DNA of 7,159 nucleotides from an uncultured Hyphomonadaceae bacterium (GTDB taxonomy: Bacteria; Pseudomonadota; Alphaproteobacteria; Caulobacterales; Hyphomonadaceae): the NCBI GenBank assembly GCA_938049795.1, contig CALLCD010000125.1:1-7159 (forward strand), written 5' to 3'. Both the position numbers and the translations under genes were made by a program. Position 1 is the stretch's first letter, and each line of letters starts with the position of its first letter. Below are positions 1-5,728 of the stretch, piece by piece. Below the pieces are notes generated by a model that had not been told where the DNA came from, did no database searches, and saw only the letters and a list, made by a program, of their open reading frames with translations.

Positions 1-1
1 C

Positions 2-826
2 GATGACACGCTCGAAGAGCTCGAAGACCTGCTCATCATGTCCGACCTCGGAACATCCGTCGCGCGCACCGTCACCAAAAACATCGCCAAAGACCGCTTC
101 GACAAGGAAATCACCGACGAAGAGATCAAACAGGCCCTCGCTGGAGAAATCCAAACCATCATGGCCCCGCGTCAGGAAGTCATAGATTTCGCCGACGGCC
201 CGCGCCCCCGCGTGGTCCTGTTCGTCGGCGTCAATGGCTCCGGCAAAACCACCACAATCGGCAAAATCGCCTCACGCCTGCAAGAGCAGGGCGCAAAAGC
301 CATGCTCGTCGCCGCCGACACGTTCCGCGCCGCCGCCATCGAACAACTCACCGTCTGGGGCGAACGCGCGGGCATCCCCGTCATCGCCAAAGCGCCCGGC
401 GCAGATGCCGCAGGGCTCGTCTATGAAGCGGTCGAAAAAGCCAAAGCCGAAAACTTCGACCTCGTTCTGGTCGACACGGCAGGGCGCCTGCAAAACAAGA
501 CCGAGCTGATGAGCGAACTATCAAAAATCGTCCGTGTCGTGCAGAAACTCGACCCCGACGCCCCGCATGATGTCATCCTCGTGCTCGATGCAACCGTGGG
601 GCAAAACGCCCTCGGCCAGGTCGAAGCCTTCCGCCACACGGCAGGGGTCACCGGCCTCGTCATGACCAAACTCGACGGCACAGCCAAAGGCGGCGTCCTC
701 GTCGCCATCGCCGAAGCCCACGCCTTGCCCATCCACTTTGTTGGCGTCGGCGAACGGGCCGAAGACCTCCAACCCTTCTCCGCCGAAGCCTACGCCAAAG
801 CTCTGGTCGGATTGGAAGAGTTTTAG
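2..826 (+). CDS. ftsY: Signal recognition particle receptor FtsY (3' part, start outside window)
   Basis: SRP-receptor GTPase that docks SRP-bound ribosomes at the inner membrane and passes nascent membrane proteins to SecYEG. The open frame runs in from the left edge, so the ATG at 38 is internal. The 274 visible residues hold the end of the helical N domain and the whole NG GTPase core. Visible-residue positions are: P-loop GVNGSGKT (about 76-83), DTFRAAA (106-112), DTAGR (158-162), TKLDG (222-226), and the closing GVGE...DLQPF (248-259) typical of FtsY. The insertion-box and GQNALGQ segments separate FtsY/Ffh from other GTPases. The C-terminus ends shortly after DLQPF, as expected for FtsY, and no Ffh-type M domain follows, which excludes Ffh. 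The acidic A domain, if present, lies upstream of the window. Identification is very secure. Confidence 0.97.
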   Translation, partial: DDTLEELEDLLIMSDLGTSVARTVTKNIAKDRFDKEITDEEIKQALAGEIQTIMAPRQEVIDFADGPRPRVVLFVGVNGSGKTTTIGKIASRLQEQGAKAMLVAADTFRAAAIEQLTVWGERAGIPVIAKAPGADAAGLVYEAVEKAKAENFDLVLVDTAGRLQNKTELMSELSKIVRVVQKLDPDAPHDVILVLDATVGQNALGQVEAFRHTAGVTGLVMTKLDGTAKGGVLVAIAEAHALPIHFVGVGERAEDLQPFSAEAYAKALVGLEEF

Positions 827-1117
827 GAAGCGCTGCCTTTCAGCCGAGCCGCCTCTCTGCCCTCATCCCGAGCCAAGTCGAAGCCTCATCCTCAGTCGCC
901 CCTGTTCCCTCATCCTGAGCGAAGTCGAAGGATGTCTCGCAACAGGTAACAGACCTCTCCAAGCCCGCGCCATGGTTCGACTTCGCTCACCATGAGGCTC
1001 CGAGAGATCCGCGCGAATTTGTAAGCCGTGCTGGGCCAATCGCCGCCAAAACCACTTGCCTTATTTCTGCCTTTATGTCCTAACAAGGGCTTAACAGTTT
1101 TGTGCGAGTTTGTAAGA
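827..1117. other. Intergenic stretch between ftsY and the small ORF
   Basis: This 291-base stretch holds the palindromic repeat cluster (861-997) and then a more A/T-rich segment. No convincing T-tailed terminator follows ftsY. The only hairpin near its stop, GCTG-CCTTT-CAGC, is 4 bp. A 13-base near-direct repeat, gcgaatttgtaag (1013-1025) and gcgagtttgtaag (1104-1116, one mismatch), brackets the segment in front of the small ORF. No promoter boxes could be assigned with confidence. Confidence 0.6.
861..997. repeat. Cluster of intergenic palindromic repeats (REP-like), two copies inverted
   Basis: Four related copies are visible: a degenerate one at 861-883, a truncated one at 884-895, a full one at 908-934 (starting CCTCATCCTGAGCGAAGTCG) and a full inverted one at 971-997 (starting CATGGTTCGACTTCGCTCAC). 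Each full copy can fold on itself through a 6-bp stem, CATCCT/AGGATG in one and CATGGT/ACCATG in the other, around the same 12-base core GAGCGAAGTCGA. The two arms also pair with each other at 23 of 27 positions, giving a long hairpin with a 36-base loop. Elements with this core are familiar from memory as dispersed intergenic repeats in alphaproteobacteria and other bacteria. Their function is not established; they may affect mRNA 3' ends. No transposase is nearby. Confidence 0.8.
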
Positions 1118-1225
1118 ATGGCAGAATTGAAAGACAGTTTAAAAGGCCTTGGCCTGTTTATCGGTTTTCTCTTGCTGATGGGGTGGCCGTTCCTCTGCCT
1201 CGCTCTGACGCTCTACAATAGCTAA
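1118..1225 (+). CDS. Possible small single-pass membrane protein (35 aa)
   Basis: Not recognised as a known family. The frame from the ATG at 1118 reads a short polar N-terminus (MAELKDSLKGLG), then a continuous hydrophobic run, LFIGFLLLMGWPFLCLALTL, long enough to span the membrane once, and ends YNS. The open frame extends upstream to an ATG at 1028, but that part (LGQSPPKPLALFLPLCPNKG...) looks like translated noncoding sequence, so the inner ATG is preferred. The Shine-Dalgarno match is weak (gag at 1106-1108). The stop at 1223-1225 overlaps the end of rsmD on the other strand by 4 bases. The charged-then-hydrophobic architecture favours a real small protein, but the short length means chance cannot be excluded. 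Confidence 0.45.
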   Translation: MAELKDSLKGLGLFIGFLLLMGWPFLCLALTLYNS

Positions 1226-1785
1226 CCCGCACCCGGTTTGAGAAAGACAAGACGCGCCGCGCCGGTTTTGCGCTCGTCGAGTATCTCCCAGTCTCCAAAA
1301 TCAATCTCTTCGTCCGCGCCGGTTTCGGCCATCACAATCGCGCGCTCGCTGAGCCAGCCCGCACGCAATTGGGCCAGCGCAGGCACGACCAGACCTTGAG
1401 CATAAGGCGGGTCAAGAAAGGCCAGATCAAAGGGCGCACCAAGATTGACCGGACGGGGGCCAAGCGCGGTCGCCGAGCGCCGATGAATGCGCGTCACCCC
1501 GAACAGCCCAAGCGTTTCGATATTGGACCGGATCGCCCCGCGCGCGCCATTGTCGGTCTCGACGAAGAGGCAGAACCCGCCCCCGCGCGACAGAGCCTCA
1601 AGACCCAGCGAGCCTGACCCCGCAAACAGATCAATCACACGCGCCTCCTCGAGCGGCGGCGCCCAGTCGGCATGTGCAAGAATATTGAAAATCGCCTCAC
1701 GCGCGCGGTCAGAGGTCGGCCGCGTCGTCCGTCCCTTGGGCGCTGTCAGCGCACGCCCTTTGAATTTTCCAGCCACAATGCGCAT
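1222..1785 (-). CDS. rsmD: 16S rRNA (guanine(966)-N(2))-methyltransferase RsmD
   Basis: SAM-dependent enzyme that methylates N2 of G966 in 16S rRNA during small-subunit assembly. The 187 residues match the usual family length. The N-terminus MRIVAGKFKGRAL and the following RPTSDRAREAIFNIL are hallmarks of RsmD. Motif I, the SAM-binding loop, is DLFAGSGSLG (52-61). The catalytic motif IV of N2-guanine methyltransferases is DPPY (125-128). An AGAGG ribosome binding site lies 6 bases before the ATG (plus-strand 1792-1796). The gene starts 46 bases after the stop of the LuxR-type regulator on the same strand, so the two may be co-transcribed, although their functions look unrelated. The end abuts the small plus-strand ORF tail to tail. 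Confidence 0.95.
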   Translation of the reverse strand: MRIVAGKFKGRALTAPKGRTTRPTSDRAREAIFNILAHADWAPPLEEARVIDLFAGSGSLGLEALSRGGGFCLFVETDNGARGAIRSNIETLGLFGVTRIHRRSATALGPRPVNLGAPFDLAFLDPPYAQGLVVPALAQLRAGWLSERAIVMAETGADEEIDFGDWEILDERKTGAARLVFLKPGAG

Positions 1786-1831
1786 GCCCAGCCTCTAGCT
1801 TGTCGCAGCGCTCCCGCCAAGTCACTCGCCA

Positions 1832-2899
1832 CTACAACTCATTATAAAGGGCAACCAGTTCGACCTGACCACTGACATCCGTTTTGCCGAAAATCGTCTT
1901 CAGTCTTTGGCGCACCGTCGAGGCTTTCAACCCCAAAAGTGTCGCAATCGAGCTTGGTGTGTTGCCCGACGACAGGAGTTCGGTTGCGGTGATCTCGGCA
2001 TTGGTCAACTCGAACTCCTCGGACAGGCGGCGCTGCTTGATCGCCACCGAGTCGCTGCACAAGGTCCGTATCGCGACCACTTTGAGCGGCATAAAGAAAT
2101 GCCTCAGATTGGACGGCGCCTGAATGACGAGCACGGTGATGAAGTCCTGATTTTCCTTGAAGGCATAGCTTGTGCTCAAGGACAGATCGGAATTGCTCGA
2201 GCAAAGATCGACAAGCTCCTCATGCATCTGGCTGCGGATTTCGGCGGGCCACAGCGATTCCAGATCGTTCCGCTCGACCATTTTCCCGTGCGTATCAATC
2301 CGCAATGTCTGCGCGCCATGCTGGTCGAGCACAAAGACCTCCGATTCCGAGCCACTGAAGAATTGGGCGAAGGCAGCGATTTTCTCGTGAGCGGTATGGT
2401 GGGCTTTGATTACACTCTCTTCGACAAGCTTCTGTAATTCGAGCAGCTTGGCATATTCCTCGTCGCACATGCCGGGGTGATCATTGGCATAATGGATGAA
2501 CAGTCCGAAATAGCCGTTCGGCGTGAGAATTTTGACGCCGCTAACCACGCCGAAATTGTGCCGGCAGAGAAAGTCCCGATAGATTGGAATCTCGAAGCGT
2601 GCCGCCCGGTCCGGGTAGATGTCCGCGTCCGTTGCAATCGTGTCCTCGAGCATTTTGACCGTCACCGCTTCGCGCGGATCGTGCAGATGCCACTCATTTT
2701 CGAGATATTCCGGAAGCGTCTTTTTCAGCGCGGTGGAACATGACATCCATGGCCCCCGAAAATGCGGATTCGCCGGCACGAACACAACGCCCTCTGCGCC
2801 CATATAGTCCCCGATTATGTTGCAGGCATTTTCCCAGTTTGTTGCGTCACCTGCGGCGAGCTCCAATGCATCTGCAACATCTGAAATACGCGTACTCAT
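1832..2899 (-). CDS. LuxR-type transcriptional regulator with N-terminal sensor-like region
   Basis: Probable cytoplasmic DNA-binding regulator of 355 residues. The C-terminal 60 residues (about 295-355) form a classic LuxR/FixJ helix-turn-helix. FELTNAEITATELLSSG leads into TPSSIATLLGLKASTVRQRL (recognition helix) and ends FGKTDVSGQVELVALY. Residues about 20-165 resemble an autoinducer-binding or GAF-like fold. YLENEWHLHDP (65-75) lines up by eye with the Tyr61 and Asp70-Pro71 region of TraR, and FGVVSGVKI...NGYFGLFIHY with the TraR strands after it. The positions equivalent to Trp57 and Trp85 are not tryptophan. A middle region (180-290) looks PAS-like. It is larger than classical acyl-homoserine-lactone receptors (about 235-250 aa), and no LuxI-type synthase is in view, so the ligand is unknown. 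A GGGGAG Shine-Dalgarno lies 10 bases before the ATG. Sampled lines are less G/C-rich (27 of 60 at 2401-2460) than ftsY (38 of 60 at 541-600). Confidence 0.85.
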   Translation of the reverse strand: MSTRISDVADALELAAGDATNWENACNIIGDYMGAEGVVFVPANPHFRGPWMSCSTALKKTLPEYLENEWHLHDPREAVTVKMLEDTIATDADIYPDRAARFEIPIYRDFLCRHNFGVVSGVKILTPNGYFGLFIHYANDHPGMCDEEYAKLLELQKLVEESVIKAHHTAHEKIAAFAQFFSGSESEVFVLDQHGAQTLRIDTHGKMVERNDLESLWPAEIRSQMHEELVDLCSSNSDLSLSTSYAFKENQDFITVLVIQAPSNLRHFFMPLKVVAIRTLCSDSVAIKQRRLSEEFELTNAEITATELLSSGNTPSSIATLLGLKASTVRQRLKTIFGKTDVSGQVELVALYNEL

Positions 2900-3186
2900 A
2901 AGGTCAATGCTCCCCTGACTCTACTCCTGACGACACTTCGATAGGATATTGTGAATCTGTCCATTTCATGGTTTTTTTGGGTAAGGTTCGAGACATCCCG
3001 ATCTCGATCCTGTTTCCCAAAATGAGTGGTCTTTCAGTCCGTGTCCCAGCTTTCGAATATGTCAGCAAATACTGGACCAAATCACCAAAGCGGGTCAAAA
3101 CCTGTCGAGTTGATCTGGTTTGGCAAAGACACACTCTGCACTGGCCAGACAGGATTGGGAGACCCGATTTGACCATATTTGACCCC
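2900..3186. other. Divergent intergenic region between the LuxR-type gene and tadA
   Basis: This 287-base segment is richer in A/T than its neighbours and separates two divergent genes, so it should hold promoters in both directions. It contains the regulator's leader with GGGGAG (plus-strand ctcccc, 2912-2917), a run of seven T at 2972-2978, an imperfect dyad at 3098-3121, and an 8-base direct repeat ATTTGACC at 3167-3174 and 3177-3184, exactly 10 bases apart. A plus-strand frame stays open from 2968 into tadA, but its translation resembles no TadA N-terminus and is taken as noncoding. No promoter boxes could be assigned confidently. Confidence 0.55.
3098..3121. promoter_or_regulatory. Imperfect dyad, possible operator upstream of tadA
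   Basis: The 24-base site begins AAACCTG and ends CTGGTTT. The outer arms pair at six of seven positions; the centre does not pair. The left half includes ACCTGT, the half-site of the classical lux box. Its position between a LuxR-type regulator gene and the divergent tadA makes it a candidate binding site for that regulator, but dyads of this quality also arise by chance. Confidence 0.2.
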
Positions 3187-3627
3187 ATGAACCGCGCGCT
3201 CGACCTAGCGCGGGAGGCGGGCGAGCGCGGAGAAGTGCCGGTGGGCGCGGTGATCCTTGATCCGGCAAGCGGCAAGATCATAGGCGAGGGGGGCAATGGT
3301 CCAATTGGCGACCATGACCCGACCGCCCATGCCGAGATTGTTGCGATTCGAGCGGCTGCCCGTCTGCTTGGCAATTATCGCCTGACGGGTCTGCACCTCT
3401 ATGTCTCGCTCGAACCCTGCGCGATGTGTGCGGGCGCGATTAGCTTTGCGCGGATTGGCAAGCTTGTCTTCGCGGCGTCCGACAAGAAAGGCGGCGCGGT
3501 GATCCACGGACCTTGCTTCTTTGAACAGCCGACATGCCATTGGCGACCGGACGTTGAGCAAGATGAGACCCATAGCGAGGAGGCCGCGTCCCTCTTGCGC
3601 GCATTCTTTGCGGCGCGGCGAGGATAG
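3187..3627 (+). CDS. tadA: tRNA-specific adenosine deaminase TadA
   Basis: Zinc-dependent deaminase that converts A34 to inosine in the tRNA-Arg(ACG) anticodon, needed to decode CGC/CGA codons. From the ATG at 3187 the protein has 146 residues, close to the family norm. GEVPVGAVI (15-23) opens the fold. HAE (48-50) supplies the zinc-binding histidine and the proton-shuttling glutamate. PCAMC (77-81) supplies the two zinc cysteines, and GNGPIGDHDPTAHAE is the usual TadA signature. NYRL and HLYVSLEPCAMCAGA match the bacterial enzyme closely. The start is uncertain: an in-frame TTG at 3169 has a good GGGAGA ribosome binding site (3157-3162) 6 bases before it, whereas the ATG has none close by. 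The TTG start would add six residues. The NUDIX gene begins 6 bases after its stop, suggesting an operon. Confidence 0.94.
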   Translation: MNRALDLAREAGERGEVPVGAVILDPASGKIIGEGGNGPIGDHDPTAHAEIVAIRAAARLLGNYRLTGLHLYVSLEPCAMCAGAISFARIGKLVFAASDKKGGAVIHGPCFFEQPTCHWRPDVEQDETHSEEAASLLRAFFAARRG

Positions 3628-3633
3628 ACGGAT

Positions 3634-4227
3634 ATGACAGACCACAAGAACGGCCCGTGGACGGTGCTCGACACGGACACCAAGTTTGAAAATCCGTGGC
3701 TGCGCGTCGAAGCGAGCAATGTCCTCCACCCTGACGGCTCGCCGGGCACTTATGGCGTGGTCCGCTTTGCCAATATGGCCTGCGGTGTCCTGCCGATTGA
3801 TGAAGACGGCCACACATGGCTTGTCGGCCAGCATCGGTTTCCGCTTGGCGTCTACAGTTGGGAACTGCCCGAAGGCGGCGGGCGCAAGGACACCGTGCCA
3901 GAGACCTCCACCTTGCGCGAACTTGCCGAAGAAACCGGCCTCACCGCAAAACATACCGCCCCGCTCGGACGCTGGTATCTGTCCAATTCAGTCACCGATG
4001 AAGTGGCCTTTGGTTTCCTCGCCTGGGGGCTGACCCAAGGAGAGGCGAGACCTGAGCCAAGCGAAGCCCTGCAAATCGAGCGCGTGCCCGTGGCCGATCT
4101 CCTCGCCCGCGTTCGCTCTGGCGAGATCACCGACGCGTTTACGCATCTCATGGTGATGAGCGCCATAGACCTCGCCCGCAGAGGCAAACTCCCCGACCAT
4201 ATCGCCAAATGGCTCCGCGACGCTTGA
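3634..4227 (+). CDS. NUDIX hydrolase (ADP-sugar/nucleotide-sugar type)
   Basis: Predicted hydrolase of a nucleoside diphosphate linked to another moiety, probably Mg-dependent and cytosolic. The 197 residues carry a NUDIX box at 81-103 with the metal-binding core RELAEETGL (95-103), preceded by the strand YSWELPEGGG typical of ADP-ribose pyrophosphatase-like members. The outer glutamate of the consensus (G-x5-E-x7-REUxEExGU) is Thr87 here; the catalytic REUxEE glutamates are intact. NGPWTVLDTDTKFENPWLRV at the N-terminus matches a group common in alphaproteobacteria whose substrate I do not know. GAGGA at 3620-3624 overlaps the end of tadA, 9 bases before the ATG, so translation is probably coupled to tadA. 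A weak GACCCG/CGGGTC stem (4226-4266) follows, without a T tract. Confidence 0.9.
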   Translation: MTDHKNGPWTVLDTDTKFENPWLRVEASNVLHPDGSPGTYGVVRFANMACGVLPIDEDGHTWLVGQHRFPLGVYSWELPEGGGRKDTVPETSTLRELAEETGLTAKHTAPLGRWYLSNSVTDEVAFGFLAWGLTQGEARPEPSEALQIERVPVADLLARVRSGEITDAFTHLMVMSAIDLARRGKLPDHIAKWLRDA

Positions 4228-4345
4228 CCCGACGTTGGGCCGTATTGTCGCTTCCCGAGACGGGTCGGATGTTCTAGGATTTGGATAAGATATACCAAAG
4301 AGATGGGCTGCAGAAACAGGCCAGAGAGAGACAGGGAAACAGAAA

Positions 4346-5626
4346 ATGAACTTCGATTATACCCCAAAAACCCAAGAGTGGATCGAACGCGTAGAAGCCT
4401 TCATGGACGCGCACGTCTATCCCAATCAGGAGACCTATACGCGCCAGCTTGCAGAAGGGGAAACCCGCTGGCAGATCCCGCCAATCGTAGAAGAGCTCAA
4501 AGCCAAAGCCCATGCCGAGGGCCTGTGGAACATGTTCCTGCCGCCAAACGCCGAACACGATACGGACGAGTATCGCGGCGCGGGGCTGACCAATGCCGAA
4601 TATGCGCCGCTCGCAGAGATTATGGGCCGCGTCGAATGGGCGTCCGAAGTGTTCAATTGCGCCGCCCCGGACACCGGCAATATGGAAGTCTTCCACCGCT
4701 ACGGCTCCGAAGCCCAAAAAGCCAAATATCTCTCGCGTCTGCTCAAAGGCGAGATCCGCTCCGCCTTCCTGATGACCGAGCCGCTTGTCGCCTCGTCGGA
4801 CGCGACCAATGTGCAGACCATGATTGTCCGCGATGGCGATGAATACGTCATCAATGGCCGCAAATGGTGGTCCTCGGGCCTTGGTGATCCGCGCTGCGAA
4901 GTGGCGATTGTCATGGGCAAGACCGACCCAAACGCCGAACGCCATAAACAGCAAAGCCAGATCCTCGTCCCGCTCGATACGCCGGGCGTTAAAATCCTCC
5001 GCATGCTGCCCGTGTTCGGCTATGATGATGCCCCTCATGGCCATGCCGAAGTCGTGTTGGAGAACGTCCGCGTGCCAGCCGAGAACATCATTCTGGGGGA
5101 GGGGCGCGGCTTTGAAATTGCGCAAGGGCGTCTCGGACCAGGCCGTATTCACCACTGTATGCGGATCATTGGCGGCGCTGAAGTGGCGCTAGAGAAAATG
5201 TGTAAGCGGCTCCTGACGCGCAACGCGTTCGGCAAGTCGGTCAGCGAGCATTCGATCTGGGAACAGCGGATCGGCTGGGCACGGACCAATATCGAAATGA
5301 CGCGGCTGCTCACCCTCAAAGCGGCCTATATGATGGACACGGTCGGCAACAAACATGCGCGCAACGAAATCGCCATGATCAAAGTCGCCGCGCCGACCAT
5401 TGCGCTCGATATTATTGATGATGCGATGCAAGCCCATGGCGGCGGCGGTGTGACCACAGATTTCGGCCTTGCCCGTGCCTACGCCAATATCCGCACTTTG
5501 CGGTTCGCCGATGGTCCGGACGAAGTGCACTGCCGGGCGATTGCACGTCAGGAGTTCAAAAAGCATCGCGGCGCAGAGTACAAAACGCACGATTTGCCAG
5601 CGGACGGCATCGCCTGGACACCGTAA
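4346..5626 (+). CDS. Acyl-CoA dehydrogenase, ACAD10/11-like
   Basis: FAD-dependent enzyme that introduces the alpha-beta double bond in acyl-CoA, passing electrons to ETF; beta-oxidation or a related CoA-ester pathway. The 426 residues cover the three ACAD domains: the N-terminal helices (about 1-135), the beta domain with MTEPLVASSDATN (143-155) and the paired WWSSG (174-178) at the flavin, and the C-terminal helices with LTRNAFGKSVSEHSIWEQRI and the AHGGGGV loop (363-369). At the position of the catalytic Glu of medium-chain enzymes (YEG) this protein has ADGPDEVH (388-395), so Asp389 is the probable base. This is the usual state in the ACAD10/11 branch, from family knowledge. The substrate is unknown. 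AGGGA at 4333-4337 lies 8 bases before the ATG. The 118-base gap upstream and the hairpin downstream suggest a single-gene transcript. Confidence 0.93.
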   Translation: MNFDYTPKTQEWIERVEAFMDAHVYPNQETYTRQLAEGETRWQIPPIVEELKAKAHAEGLWNMFLPPNAEHDTDEYRGAGLTNAEYAPLAEIMGRVEWASEVFNCAAPDTGNMEVFHRYGSEAQKAKYLSRLLKGEIRSAFLMTEPLVASSDATNVQTMIVRDGDEYVINGRKWWSSGLGDPRCEVAIVMGKTDPNAERHKQQSQILVPLDTPGVKILRMLPVFGYDDAPHGHAEVVLENVRVPAENIILGEGRGFEIAQGRLGPGRIHHCMRIIGGAEVALEKMCKRLLTRNAFGKSVSEHSIWEQRIGWARTNIEMTRLLTLKAAYMMDTVGNKHARNEIAMIKVAAPTIALDIIDDAMQAHGGGGVTTDFGLARAYANIRTLRFADGPDEVHCRAIARQEFKKHRGAEYKTHDLPADGIAWTP

Positions 5627-5653
5627 AACCAGTCCGCACCTACCGAACTTGTT

Positions 5654-5690
5654 ATCGCCGCCAGACATTCATCGCTGGCGGCGATTTGCG
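5654..5690 (+). terminator. Hairpin terminator after the acyl-CoA dehydrogenase gene
   Basis: Perfect 11-bp stem ATCGCCGCCAG (5654-5664) / CTGGCGGCGAT (5675-5685) with a 10-base loop, 27 bases after the dehydrogenase stop. The tail TTGCGTTT is only moderately T-rich, so intrinsic termination may be partial, but the stem is the strongest in the window. It separates the dehydrogenase from the PepSY gene, which begins 38 bases after this feature ends. Confidence 0.75.
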
Positions 5691-5728
5691 TTTGCCGGTA
5701 ATGAGCGCTCAGAAAGGCAAATCCGCCC

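Noticed and set aside
861..997. CRISPR array or transposon end
   Set aside because: Copies are irregularly spaced, differ in orientation and completeness, and no transposase or cas gene is present. They fit a dispersed hairpin repeat.
1907..2437. Plus-strand frame of 176 codons opposite the LuxR-type gene
   Set aside because: The minus-strand protein has a clear helix-turn-helix and a ribosome binding site; the opposite frame has neither.
2968..3186. Upstream extension of the tadA frame giving a 219-residue protein
   Set aside because: The added 73 residues resemble no TadA N-terminus, the DNA looks intergenic, and normal family length is reached from the ATG at 3187 or TTG at 3169.
3205..3954. 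Open frame of 249 codons antisense to tadA and the NUDIX gene
   Set aside because: Both sense genes carry complete catalytic motifs; the antisense product has none.
4226..4266. Hairpin after the NUDIX gene as a terminator
   Set aside because: The stem is only six base pairs with a 29-base loop and no T tract follows.
4274..5155. Long open frame (293 codons) on the minus strand across the NUDIX-dehydrogenase gap and the dehydrogenase gene
   Set aside because: It is antisense to a strongly supported acyl-CoA dehydrogenase, and its translation shows no recognisable motif. It is a by-product of codon bias.
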